NCBI GenBank assembly: GCA_042088665.1
Contig: JBELMB010000147.1
Location: 1 to 13,100, forward strand
Length of the DNA: 13,100 nt
Source: JBELMB01 sp042088665
GTDB taxonomy: Bacteria > Pseudomonadota > Alphaproteobacteria > Rhodobacterales > Rhodobacteraceae
Direction: 5' to 3'
Shown here: piece after piece, positions 5,447 through 13,014 of the stretch
How positions within the stretch are numbered: the stretch's first letter is position 1
Layout of the letters: each line of letters opens with the position of its first letter
Notes under the pieces: model-generated
What the model was told of the DNA's origin: nothing
The model's database searches: none
What the model saw: the letters and a program-made list of their open reading frames with translations, nothing else
Position numbers and translations under genes: made by a program

Positions 5447-8431
5447 ATGTGCGCCGACACGCCTGACTACAAAGACACGCTCTCCTTGCCGATCACCGAT
5501 TTTCCCATGCGCGCGGGCCTGCCCAAGCGCGAGCCGGGCTGGCTGGCCCGTTGGGAAGAGATCGGCATCTATGACCGCCTGCGCGAGCGCGGCGCGGAGG
5601 GTGATCGCACACCTTTCACGCTGCACGACGGGCCGCCCTATGCCAACGGCCATTTGCACATCGGCCACGCGCTGAACAAGGTGCTCAAGGATTTCATCGT
5701 ACGCAGCCAGCAGATGATGGGCCGCGATGCGCGCTATATCCCGGGCTGGGATTGCCACGGTCTGCCCATCGAGTGGAAGATCGAGGAACAGTACCGCGCC
5801 AAGGGCAAAGACAAGGACGAGGTCGACGTCGTCGATTTCCGTCAGGAATGCCGCAAGTTCGCCGAGGGCTGGATCGACGTACAGCGCGATGAGTTCAAGC
5901 GCATCGGTGTCACCGGCACATGGGACAAGCCCTATCTGACGATGGATTACCACGCTGAATCCGTGATTGCGGCGGAATTCCAGAAATTCCTCACAAGTGG
6001 CGTGCTGTATCAGGGCTCCAAGCCGGTGATGTGGTCGCCGGTCGAAAAGACCGCGCTGGCCGAGGCAGAGGTCGAGTACAAGGACCGCAAGACCGACGCG
6101 ATCTGGGTCAAGTTCCACGTCTCCGGCATCAATGGCTCAGAGGCGCTGACGGATCAGATGCTGGAGGCCTATGGCGAGACGGCCTATTCCGATGAGGTGC
6201 AGAAGCTGGCCGCTGATCTGGCCGATGCCTTTGTGGTGATCTGGACGACGACTCCCTGGACGATCCCGCAGAACCGGGCGATCTGTTTCAACCCGACGAT
6301 CTCTTACGGCGTCTACGAAGTGCTGGACACGCCAGAGGAATGCTGGGCGGAGACGGGCGACAAATACCTGCTGGCCGACGATCAGGCAGAAGCAACCTTT
6401 GCCCGCGCGCGCCTGACCACGGAGCAGTTCAGCCGCCTGCGCGACGCGCCGCCGGAGCTATTGGATTGCATCGTGACCTCGCATCCCTTCGAGGGTGCGC
6501 CGGAAGGCGGTGGTGAATGGAACTTTACCGTGCCGCTGCTGCGTGGCAGCCATGTGACCGCCGAGGCGGGGACGGGTTTCGTGCACACAGCGCCAAGCCA
6601 TGGTGACGACGACTATGCCATCGGCCGGGCTCATGGTCTTGAGATGACGTATAATATTCTGGACGACAGCTCCTTCAGAGAGGATCTGCCGTTCTTCGCC
6701 GGTCAGAAGATCTATGACGAAAAAGGCAAGCCCGGGGGCGCCAACAAGGCCGTCATCGAACGGCTGGTCCAGTTCAAGGGCCTGCTGGCGCGGCAACGGA
6801 TCACGATCTCGGACGCGCATTCCTGGCGGTCCAAGGCGCCGGTCATCCGTCTGAACCGTCCGCAGTGGTTTGCCGCCATCGACAAGCCTTTGGGCGACGA
6901 CAACGACACCTACGGCAGCACGATCCGCGAGCGTGCGCTGCGCTCCATCGACGAATTGGTGACATGGACGCCGCAAACCGGACGCAACCGGCTGTATTCG
7001 ATGATCGAGGCGCGCCCGAACTGGGTGCTCTCGCGCCAGCGTGCCTGGGGCGTGCCGCTGACCTGTTTCACCAAAAAGGGCGCGCGGCCGGACGATCCGG
7101 ATTTCTTGCTGCGCGACGAGGCGGTCAACGCCCGCATCCTTGAGGCCTTCGAGGCCGAAGGCGCGGATGCCTGGTACAAGCCGGGCGCCAAGGCGCGCTT
7201 CCTCGGTGAGGCGCGTGATCCGGACGATTGGGATCAGGTTTTCGACATTCTCGATGTCTGGTTTGATTCCGGTTCGACCCACGCCTTTGTGCTGCGCGAC
7301 CGGGAGGATGGCTCCGACGACGGATTGGCGGATCTGTACCTCGAAGGGACGGACCAGCACCGCGGCTGGTTCCATTCGTCGATGTTGCAGGCCTGTGGCA
7401 CCCGGGGCCGCGCACCCTATCGCGGGGTGCTGACGCATGGCTTCACGCTCGACGAGAAGGGCAACAAGATGTCCAAATCGCTGGGCAACACCATCGCGCC
7501 GCAGGACGTCATCAAGCAGTACGGCGCCGATATCCTGCGCCTTTGGGTGGCGCAGTCGGACTACACCGCCGATCAGCGCATCGGACCCGAGATCCTCAAG
7601 AATGTGGCGGACAGCTACCGGCGCCTGCGCAACACCCTGCGCTATATGCTGGGGGCGGTCGGGCATTTCTCCGAGGATCAGCGCGTCGATTACGCCGACA
7701 TGCCAGAGCTTGAGCAATGGGTCCTGCACCGTTTGTCCGAACTGGATGACACGGTGCGCGAAGGCTATGCGAAATACGACTTTCAGGGCGTGTTCCAGAC
7801 CCTGTTCAACTTCTGCACCATCGACCTGTCGGCCTTCTATTTCGACATCCGCAAGGACGCGTTGTATTGCGATGGGGACACGGCGCGGCGGCGTGCGGCG
7901 CGGACGGTGATGGATCTGCTGTTCCACCGGCTGACGACCTGGCTGGCGCCGATCCTCGTCTTTACGATGGAAGAGGTCTGGCTGGAGCGGTTCCCCGGAG
8001 AGGGCAATTCCGTGCATCTGCAGGACATGCCCGAGACGCCCGATGACTGGCGCAATGCAGCTTTGGCAGAGAAATGGGCACAGGTTCGCAAGGCGCGGCG
8101 CGTGGTGACTGCGGCGCTCGAAGTGCAGCGGACCGCCAAGGTGATCGGCGCGTCGCTGGAGGCCGCGCCGACGGTGCATGTGGAGGGCGAAGACCTTCGG
8201 GCGCTGCTGGCCTCTGTGGAGTTCGAGGACATCTGCATCACTTCGGCGCTGACATTGACCGGTGATCCCGCGCCCGATGACGCCTATCGCGTGCAGGATG
8301 TCGACGGGATGGCGGTGGTCTTTGCCAAGGCCGAGGGCGTCAAGTGCCAGCGCTGCTGGAAGATCTTGCCGGATGTCGGCAGCCACGCCCATGCCGATAC
8401 ATGCGGCCGTTGCAACGAAGCCCTGGGCTGA
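5447..8431 (+). CDS. ileS: Isoleucyl-tRNA synthetase
   Basis: Cytoplasmic class I aminoacyl-tRNA synthetase that charges tRNA-Ile and edits misactivated valine. The 994-residue protein has every expected part. These are DGPPYANGHLHIGHALNK with HIGH at 71-74, the editing (CP1) domain with WTTTPWTIPQNRAI from residue 266 and GTGFVHTAPSHGDDDY near 375-392, KMSKS at 674-678, the anticodon-binding helical domain after about 720, and a C-terminal zinc ribbon with CxxC at 967/970 and 986/989. The Zn ribbon marks the ordinary bacterial type. The ATG at 5447 gives the usual MCADTPDYKDTL start, with AGGACA a short way upstream; an upstream in-frame ATG at 5387 would add 20 residues that look non-coding and is not preferred. 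It is its own transcription unit, with a candidate promoter and leader, inside the gap that splits the S10 operon. Confidence 0.98.
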   Translation: MCADTPDYKDTLSLPITDFPMRAGLPKREPGWLARWEEIGIYDRLRERGAEGDRTPFTLHDGPPYANGHLHIGHALNKVLKDFIVRSQQMMGRDARYIPGWDCHGLPIEWKIEEQYRAKGKDKDEVDVVDFRQECRKFAEGWIDVQRDEFKRIGVTGTWDKPYLTMDYHAESVIAAEFQKFLTSGVLYQGSKPVMWSPVEKTALAEAEVEYKDRKTDAIWVKFHVSGINGSEALTDQMLEAYGETAYSDEVQKLAADLADAFVVIWTTTPWTIPQNRAICFNPTISYGVYEVLDTPEECWAETGDKYLLADDQAEATFARARLTTEQFSRLRDAPPELLDCIVTSHPFEGAPEGGGEWNFTVPLLRGSHVTAEAGTGFVHTAPSHGDDDYAIGRAHGLEMTYNILDDSSFREDLPFFAGQKIYDEKGKPGGANKAVIERLVQFKGLLARQRITISDAHSWRSKAPVIRLNRPQWFAAIDKPLGDDNDTYGSTIRERALRSIDELVTWTPQTGRNRLYSMIEARPNWVLSRQRAWGVPLTCFTKKGARPDDPDFLLRDEAVNARILEAFEAEGADAWYKPGAKARFLGEARDPDDWDQVFDILDVWFDSGSTHAFVLRDREDGSDDGLADLYLEGTDQHRGWFHSSMLQACGTRGRAPYRGVLTHGFTLDEKGNKMSKSLGNTIAPQDVIKQYGADILRLWVAQSDYTADQRIGPEILKNVADSYRRLRNTLRYMLGAVGHFSEDQRVDYADMPELEQWVLHRLSELDDTVREGYAKYDFQGVFQTLFNFCTIDLSAFYFDIRKDALYCDGDTARRRAARTVMDLLFHRLTTWLAPILVFTMEEVWLERFPGEGNSVHLQDMPETPDDWRNAALAEKWAQVRKARRVVTAALEVQRTAKVIGASLEAAPTVHVEGEDLRALLASVEFEDICITSALTLTGDPAPDDAYRVQDVDGMAVVFAKAEGVKCQRCWKILPDVGSHAHADTCGRCNEALG

Positions 8432-8458
8432 TCAAGGGCGCAGATGCGCCCCGATGCG

Positions 8459-8485
8459 GGCCCCGGTTGGTTCCTGACCGGGGTC
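8459..8485 (+). terminator. GC-rich hairpin after ileS, possible terminator
   Basis: GGCCCCGGT (8459-8467) pairs with ACCGGGGTC (8477-8485) over 9 bp including one G-T, with a 9-base loop, 28 bases after the ileS stop. It has no T-run, so it may need Rho or simply stabilise the 3' end. Confidence 0.4.
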
Positions 8486-8541
8486 GCGCTTGGCCCAATG
8501 GGCGCGGTGGGGCCGCCCGCCTCAATAGCCGCGCGGGTGCA

Positions 8542-8569
8542 TTGAAACGCCTCTGCGCTCTCTTGTAGA
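8542..8569 (+). promoter_or_regulatory. Candidate promoter of the lipoprotein-DUF3253 unit
   Basis: TTGAAA (8542-8547) is followed after 16 bases by TGTAGA (8564-8569). The -35 is good and the -10 modest. It lies about 40 bases before the start codon at 8608 and after the ileS hairpin, a plausible place for a new transcription unit. Confidence 0.45.
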
Positions 8570-8607
8570 CTGCCCGGGCCTGTGGGCCATGCGATAGGAG
8601 CCTTGTC

Positions 8608-9102
8608 ATGATCCGCCAACTCTGTGCCGTCATCCTGATGTGCCTTGTCAGTGCCTGCGCCCTTGTTCCAACGGACCTGTCGCTCGCGCCCAATTCCACC
8701 TTGATCGTGACGCGCCATGGCGATCGTGAAGGGGCCGATGAGGCGCTGTCAGACAAGGGCCGCGCGCGGGCCGAAGCGCTTGTTGAGGCGGTGGCAGAGT
8801 TCGACGTCAAACACATCTATGCCCCGGGTATCCAGCGCAATCTGGACACCGCGGCGCCTCTGACCCGCGCGCTTGATTTGCCGATCAAGCGCATCCCACA
8901 AGAGGCCGCGGCCCCGGCATTGGTCGAACGTGGTGCTGGCACGACGGTTATCTGGGTCGGCAACAAAGGCAACATCAACGCCATCTGGGACGATTTGCGC
9001 CTCTCTGATCCGCGGCCTTTGAACTATGGCGACCTGCACATTGTGCGGTCTGACGCCACCGGTGCCGTGACCATCGAACGGCGGACCTACGGACCGGAGT
9101 AA
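8608..9102 (+). CDS. Histidine-phosphatase superfamily lipoprotein, probably degenerate
   Basis: Small (164-residue) predicted lipoprotein. The N-terminus has a positive start, a hydrophobic stretch and the lipobox LVSAC, so Cys17 should be lipidated and the protein anchored on the outer face of the inner membrane or sent to the outer membrane. The mature part fits the histidine phosphatase (phosphoglycerate mutase-like) fold: RHGDR at 36-40 with the phosphate-accepting His37, LSDKGRARAEAL (47-58), and the QRNLDTAAPLTRAL motif with Arg77 (76-89). The second catalytic histidine, normally in a G-H-x-N context, is replaced: the strand reads VGNKGNIN (117-124). The protein may therefore bind rather than hydrolyse phosphorylated ligands, or use another residue. 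The ATG has an AGGAG site 7 bases upstream. Six bases separate its stop from the DUF3253 gene. Confidence 0.85.
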   Translation: MIRQLCAVILMCLVSACALVPTDLSLAPNSTLIVTRHGDREGADEALSDKGRARAEALVEAVAEFDVKHIYAPGIQRNLDTAAPLTRALDLPIKRIPQEAAAPALVERGAGTTVIWVGNKGNINAIWDDLRLSDPRPLNYGDLHIVRSDATGAVTIERRTYGPE

Positions 9103-9108
9103 CATCCC

Positions 9109-9372
9109 GTGCCCGGCCCCGATGACCTTGCCATAGCTGCCGTTCTGATGCGCCTTGCCGAGGCCCGCGGACCCAACAAAAGCTTTTGCCCCTCCGAGGT
9201 CGCGCGGATTTTGTCAGAGGACTGGCGCCTCTTGATGCCAGACGTGCGGCGCGTGGCGGCGGATCTGGCGCTGATCGCCACCCAGAAGGGCACACGAGTG
9301 GATCCGCTCACAGCCCGCGGTCCGATCCGGCTTCGGATCGATGAAAAGGCCAGCCTGGGCAGGGATTCTTGA
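9109..9372 (+). CDS. DUF3253 family protein
   Basis: Small (87-residue) soluble protein that I recognise as the DUF3253 family, a predicted winged-helix-like fold without known function. The family's conserved features are FCPSEVAR (26-33), WRLLMPDVR (39-47) and TQKGTRVDPLTARGPIRLR (58-76). The start is GTG at 9109, with CGGAG at 9095-9099, inside the end of the preceding gene. The 6-base spacing to the lipoprotein gene indicates one operon. It precedes the large LCAT-CHAT fusion gene by 77 bases. A nucleic-acid-binding or regulatory role is possible from the fold, but nothing in the sequence proves it. Confidence 0.85.
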   Translation: MPGPDDLAIAAVLMRLAEARGPNKSFCPSEVARILSEDWRLLMPDVRRVAADLALIATQKGTRVDPLTARGPIRLRIDEKASLGRDS

Positions 9373-9424
9373 CGCAGGCGTTCACCTCATGGTTTTCTGG
9401 CAATAGTCTGATCACGTCCTGCGT
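9372..9424 (+). repeat. 7-bp inverted repeat before the LCAT-CHAT fusion gene
   Basis: ACGCAGG (9372-9378) and CCTGCGT (9418-9424) are exact reverse complements 39 bases apart, filling the 77-base gap between DUF3253 and the large gene. It could be an operator or a long-loop hairpin, or chance. I see no convincing promoter in the gap; TTCACC (9381-9386) with TAGTCT (9404-9409) at 17-base spacing is the best weak match. Confidence 0.25.
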
Positions 9425-9449
9425 GTCTTCCTGACAGAAAGCCCAAACC

Positions 9450-12400
9450 ATGACATCTGCGCCCCGGGAGCCTCTGAACCTCACCGAAGAGGCGCTGGAC
9501 GAAGCGCTGCGCGGTGGCCTCGAAGAGGCGCATCTGCGTGCCGAGTTCGGCGATCCACTCTACGAGGAGTTGCGCGACCTTGCGCAAATGGTGGAGACCC
9601 GCCAGAGGCAGGGGACGCGGTCGCGCGGGCAGGTCTTTGTGCTGCCGGGTATCATGGGGTCAAAGCTGTCGGTCCGCGAGGATGACGGCGACCGGGACCT
9701 GCTCTGGCTCAATCCATTTGCCATTCGCAGGGGCCGGATGCCGGAACTGGCATGGCCGTCGGACAATGTGGAACCCACGGGAATCTTTCACTTTGCCTAC
9801 CAGCGGATGCGTCTGCGGCTGATGCTCAAGGGGTTCTCGGTGCGGCACCTTCCCTATGACTGGCGGGCCGGTCCTGCTGCCAGCGCAGAGATGCTTTGGC
9901 CAGAAATCTCCCGGGCGCGGGGCGAGGTCTCGCTCATTTGTCACTCCATGGGGGGGCTGGTCGCGCGGGCGCTGGCGGCGCGTGATACAGGGCGGCGGAT
10001 CAAGCGCGTGATCACGCTGGGCACACCGAACTTTGGCTCTTATGAGCCGGTGACGGTCATGCGCGGTGTGCACCGCTATGTGCAACTTCTGGCGCGGATC
10101 GCGCCAAAGATGGGCCCAAAGGAGCTGGTCTCGCGGATCCTGCGCCACTACCCCGGCCTGTTGGAACTGCTGCCCGCCCCCGAACAGCGCCCTGATCAGC
10201 GATTTTTCGAGGCCGGGTACTGGCCCGAAGGCAGCCATGTTCCGGGCGCCGAGGTGCTGTCCGCGGCGGGGGTCGCGCAGGCTGCGCTGCCGCTGCCGGA
10301 CAAACGGTTCACCCAGATCATCGGATTGGGGCATCAGACCATCGAAAGCCTGCGTCTCGACGGTGGCGACATGGTGTTCCTGCGTTCCGACGACGGGGAC
10401 GGGACCGTGCCCCGCGCGCTGGCAGAGATGGACGGCGCCGGACAGCGCTTTTACGTCACCGGCAAGCATGGGTCGCTGTGCAACATGCGCGGTGTGATCG
10501 ATGCCTGCGCGGATGTGCTGAACGGGTTGGTGCCGGAACTGCCGCGCAGCCACACGGACCTGCGCAGCCGCAGCGACAAAGGCGTAGAAATCCGGGAACG
10601 GGATCTCGCCATCGAAGAGCGCGCAGGCCTGCCGCGTTCCGGTGATCCGGCGCGATCGCCCATTCCTGACAGCATGATCCTTGACCGTTTTTTGTCCGGA
10701 GCAGCCGATGTGGACGCGCAAGAGCGGGCAGATCTCGTGCAGGATCAGGCGGCAACGGAGCCCGCTGCTCCGCAGGGGGCTTATGTCTACACGCATCAGG
10801 CGCAAAGCCTGCGCCGCATCAACGTCGACGTCATGCAGGCCAATTTGCTGGACGTGCCGGCAGATGCCTATGTGTTGGGGATCTTCGAAGGGGTCACGGT
10901 CCTCGGCGGAGCGCTCGGCGCGGTGGACGGCGCGCTGGACGGGATGCTGTCCGCGCTCTTGGCCGACGGGCAGATCACGGGACGCCGGGGAGAGATCACC
11001 TTTATCCCGATCCCGCAGCACCATCTGCGCACCAGTCACGTGGTGGTCGTCGGGCTGGGGCCGCTTGGTCCCGAGACAACGATCGAGGCCGCCGTACATG
11101 TGGCGGGCCGCAACCTGATGCGCGCGCTATGCATTTCCAACGTGTCCAGTTTCGCGGCGGTCTTGTTGGGGGCGGGGTCCGGCCCGGACGCGCTGAGCAT
11201 CTTTCGAAAGCTCTTCAAGGGCATGTTCGAGGCATTGGAAGACTGGGACCGTGACCAGAGCTTTTCCCGGATCAAGATCTGCGAAATGGATCCGGAGCGC
11301 TATGACGAGATCGTCGACAGTCTGAATTCGGCCTTTGCGCGGTTCAACATGACGAATTGCGAGATCGTTGTGCAGGAACAGCCCGCCCCGGCCTGGGCTC
11401 GTGGCCGGGTGGCGTCCGGGCGCAAACGCGCGCTGATGCCTGACATCCTGACCGCACGGGCGGACCTGTCAGAAGAAGACACCGGCGATCCGCTGGTCAC
11501 GCTGTCGGTGCATCACGTGCCGGGATCCAGCAAGAGCCGCGCCTCGCTGACGCATCGGTCAAAGTCGTTCAGGCTGTCCGAACTGGATGCGGTGACCGCG
11601 CCGCTGGGTCAGGCGCTGCCTGCGGGGCAGTTGCGCGATGTTGCCGACCAGATCGAAGCGCTGGTGCTGCATCCGCTGCTGCGCGACAACCTGCATTTCG
11701 ATCATGACGCCGGCAATGGTTTGCAGATCGTCTGTGACGCATGGTCGGCGCGGGTGCCCTGGGAAGTGCTGCATCTGAACGGTCCGGCCATTGCCCTGAC
11801 CGGGGGGATCAGCCGCTGGTATCTGCCCGCCTCCGGCGGCGTGCGTCGCGCTGCGCGCAGGTCGGCAGAGCGGCGGGCACGGGTGTTGCGGATGCTGCTG
11901 GTCAGCAACCCGACGCTGGATCTGCCCGGGGCAGAGGCCGAGGCGGGCTTTGTCTATGACCTGCTTGCCCGACACCGGGATTTCGAGGTCGCGCATCTGG
12001 ACGGCACACGGGCCTCGCTGGACCGGGTGCGCAATGCGCTGAGCCTGTCTGATCGGGACCGGCTTTACGATCTGTTCCACTACGCCGGGCATGCGTTTTT
12101 CGACGATCAGGACCGGGCGCAGAGCGGGCTGCAACTGAGCGGCCACCATGTCCTGCGCGGGACCGAGATCGCGAACCTGCCGCATGTGCCGGGGATGGTC
12201 TTTCTGAATGCCTGCGAATCCGTGCGCGTGCGCAGCGCTGCGCGCGGTGCGGCGGCACAGGCCCGCGGTCAGGACTTTGCCGCCCAGACGACGGGCCTCG
12301 CAGAGGCCTTTCTGCTGGCGGGCGTGCGTCATATCCTTGGCACCTTTTGGCCAGTCGGCGACAGGGCGGCGCAGGAATTTGCCAGCACCTTCTACAGTGC

Positions 12401-12524
12401 CGTGCAGGACCGTGCGATGGGCGCGGCGCTGCAACAGGCCCGCAGGGCGCTTGACCGGGACGGGCAGGGGACGGCGGAATGGGTGAACTACGTCCACTAT
12501 GGCGCGCCATCGGACCGGTTGTAG
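9450..12524 (+). CDS. LCAT-like lipase / M17-N macro-like / CHAT caspase-like protease fusion
   Basis: A 1024-residue multidomain protein, probably cytosolic: no signal peptide or membrane segment is visible. Residues 60-360 form an LCAT-type alpha/beta-hydrolase: oxyanion motif LPGIMGSKL (65-73), nucleophile elbow CHSMGG with Ser166, DGDGTVP with Asp317, and GKHGS with His340, so the triad looks complete. After a charged linker, residues about 455-645 resemble the N-terminal macro-like domain of M17 leucyl aminopeptidases (GVTVLGGALGAVDGAL at 481-496, then VVVVGLGPLG at 531-540), with no metallopeptidase half. Residues about 735-1020 are a CHAT (caspase/separase-related) protease: VPWEVLHL (769-776), HYAGHA with His881, LNACES with Cys922, and LGTFWPVGD (963-971). 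A weak ribosome site (GAAAG) precedes the ATG. A defence or programmed-death effector is plausible, with the macro-like domain sensing a nucleotide-type ligand and the protease and lipase controlling each other; this is inference. The domain calls are by eye. Confidence 0.9.
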   Translation: MTSAPREPLNLTEEALDEALRGGLEEAHLRAEFGDPLYEELRDLAQMVETRQRQGTRSRGQVFVLPGIMGSKLSVREDDGDRDLLWLNPFAIRRGRMPELAWPSDNVEPTGIFHFAYQRMRLRLMLKGFSVRHLPYDWRAGPAASAEMLWPEISRARGEVSLICHSMGGLVARALAARDTGRRIKRVITLGTPNFGSYEPVTVMRGVHRYVQLLARIAPKMGPKELVSRILRHYPGLLELLPAPEQRPDQRFFEAGYWPEGSHVPGAEVLSAAGVAQAALPLPDKRFTQIIGLGHQTIESLRLDGGDMVFLRSDDGDGTVPRALAEMDGAGQRFYVTGKHGSLCNMRGVIDACADVLNGLVPELPRSHTDLRSRSDKGVEIRERDLAIEERAGLPRSGDPARSPIPDSMILDRFLSGAADVDAQERADLVQDQAATEPAAPQGAYVYTHQAQSLRRINVDVMQANLLDVPADAYVLGIFEGVTVLGGALGAVDGALDGMLSALLADGQITGRRGEITFIPIPQHHLRTSHVVVVGLGPLGPETTIEAAVHVAGRNLMRALCISNVSSFAAVLLGAGSGPDALSIFRKLFKGMFEALEDWDRDQSFSRIKICEMDPERYDEIVDSLNSAFARFNMTNCEIVVQEQPAPAWARGRVASGRKRALMPDILTARADLSEEDTGDPLVTLSVHHVPGSSKSRASLTHRSKSFRLSELDAVTAPLGQALPAGQLRDVADQIEALVLHPLLRDNLHFDHDAGNGLQIVCDAWSARVPWEVLHLNGPAIALTGGISRWYLPASGGVRRAARRSAERRARVLRMLLVSNPTLDLPGAEAEAGFVYDLLARHRDFEVAHLDGTRASLDRVRNALSLSDRDRLYDLFHYAGHAFFDDQDRAQSGLQLSGHHVLRGTEIANLPHVPGMVFLNACESVRVRSAARGAAAQARGQDFAAQTTGLAEAFLLAGVRHILGTFWPVGDRAAQEFASTFYSAVQDRAMGAALQQARRALDRDGQGTAEWVNYVHYGAPSDRL

Positions 12525-12534
12525 GCTATGTCGT

Positions 12535-12570
12535 GCGGGCCACATCCCGGTTTTTCATGTGGTGACCCGC
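12535..12570 (+). terminator. Interrupted hairpin after the fusion gene, possible terminator
   Basis: GCGGG plus CCACAT (12535-12545) pair with ATGTGG and CCCGC (12557-12570), with a 3-base bulge and an 11-base loop, starting 10 bases after the stop codon. The Ts are in the loop rather than after the stem, so it is not a canonical intrinsic terminator. Confidence 0.35.
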
Positions 12571-12622
12571 TGATGCCCAAACCCTTGATAAAAGACAGAA
12601 GCGCCTTAACCCCCTGCGCGCT

Positions 12623-12654
12623 GCCTGCCAGGCGTGGAAAGCCAATTGGCAGGC
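12623..12654 (+). repeat. Perfect 8-bp inverted repeat in the gap before rplB
   Basis: GCCTGCCA (12623-12630) and TGGCAGGC (12647-12654) are exact reverse complements; an inner GGC/GCC pair could extend the stem. Copies of the same CCTGCC / GGCAGG core recur nearby (about 12663-12669 and 12751-12758). The stretch 12525-12832 otherwise holds no gene I can support. Confidence 0.45.
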
Positions 12655-12832
12655 CAGTCACCACCTGCCGCCCGCAAGTGCGCGTTCTGCCTGTTGCGAA
12701 GGCCGAAAATGGCCGGCCGTACCTGATCCGCAGTAAGATCTCGTCCCCCGCAGGCAGGTTTGGTCGCCCTTGCCGCGCCGCAGCCCTTTGGCGCCAGCCA
12801 TCGGTTCAGGGTGGGCCTTCCGCGGCCTGCTA

Positions 12833-12861
12833 TTGACCCCTCCGCCCCCTTGCCCTAAACG
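12833..12861 (+). promoter_or_regulatory. Candidate promoter of the rplB operon
   Basis: TTGACC (12833-12838), five of six matches to the -35 consensus, is followed after 17 bases by TAAACG (12856-12861). It sits about 155 bases before rplB, at the head of a structured leader. This would let the second half of the S10 operon be transcribed independently. Confidence 0.6.
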
Positions 12862-12873
12862 CACCCAATGTTC

Positions 12874-12990
12874 AGGGCCCCGGATTCGTTCGGGGCCTTG
12901 GGTTGTTCTACCCGGGCACCTGCGGACGTCAGTCGAGGGGCCTTTACCAGCGGCGGGGAAACCCGTCCGACATAGATCCCGCAAGGGATC
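12874..12990 (+). promoter_or_regulatory. Structured leader of the rplB operon
   Basis: Three hairpins lie between the candidate promoter and the rplB ribosome site. AGGGCCCCG (12874-12882) pairs with CGGGGCCTT (12891-12899) with an 8-base loop. CGGG-GAAA-CCCG (12954-12965) is a small tetraloop hairpin. GATCCC-GCAA-GGGATC (12975-12990) is another GNRA tetraloop hairpin, ending 10 bases before the GGAAG ribosome site. Such clustering suggests an mRNA control region, perhaps bound by a ribosomal protein; the ligand is unknown. Confidence 0.5.
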
Positions 12991-13014
12991 GCAAGCTAAC
13001 GGAAGACAGAAAGC

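Noticed and set aside
6458..8392. 644-codon open frame antisense to ileS
   Set aside because: High-GC shadow of ileS; the translation has no recognisable domain and the sense gene is certain.
9660..11099. 479-codon open frame antisense to the fusion gene
   Set aside because: Shadow frame of a well-supported coding region with no family signature.
12528..12836. 102-codon open frame in the gap before rplB
   Set aside because: Composition is not protein-like, there is no ribosome site, it contains the inverted repeat, and it runs into the rplB promoter.
12658..12984. 108-codon minus-strand frame before rplB
   Set aside because: Covers the promoter and leader hairpins of rplB; low-complexity translation without known motifs.
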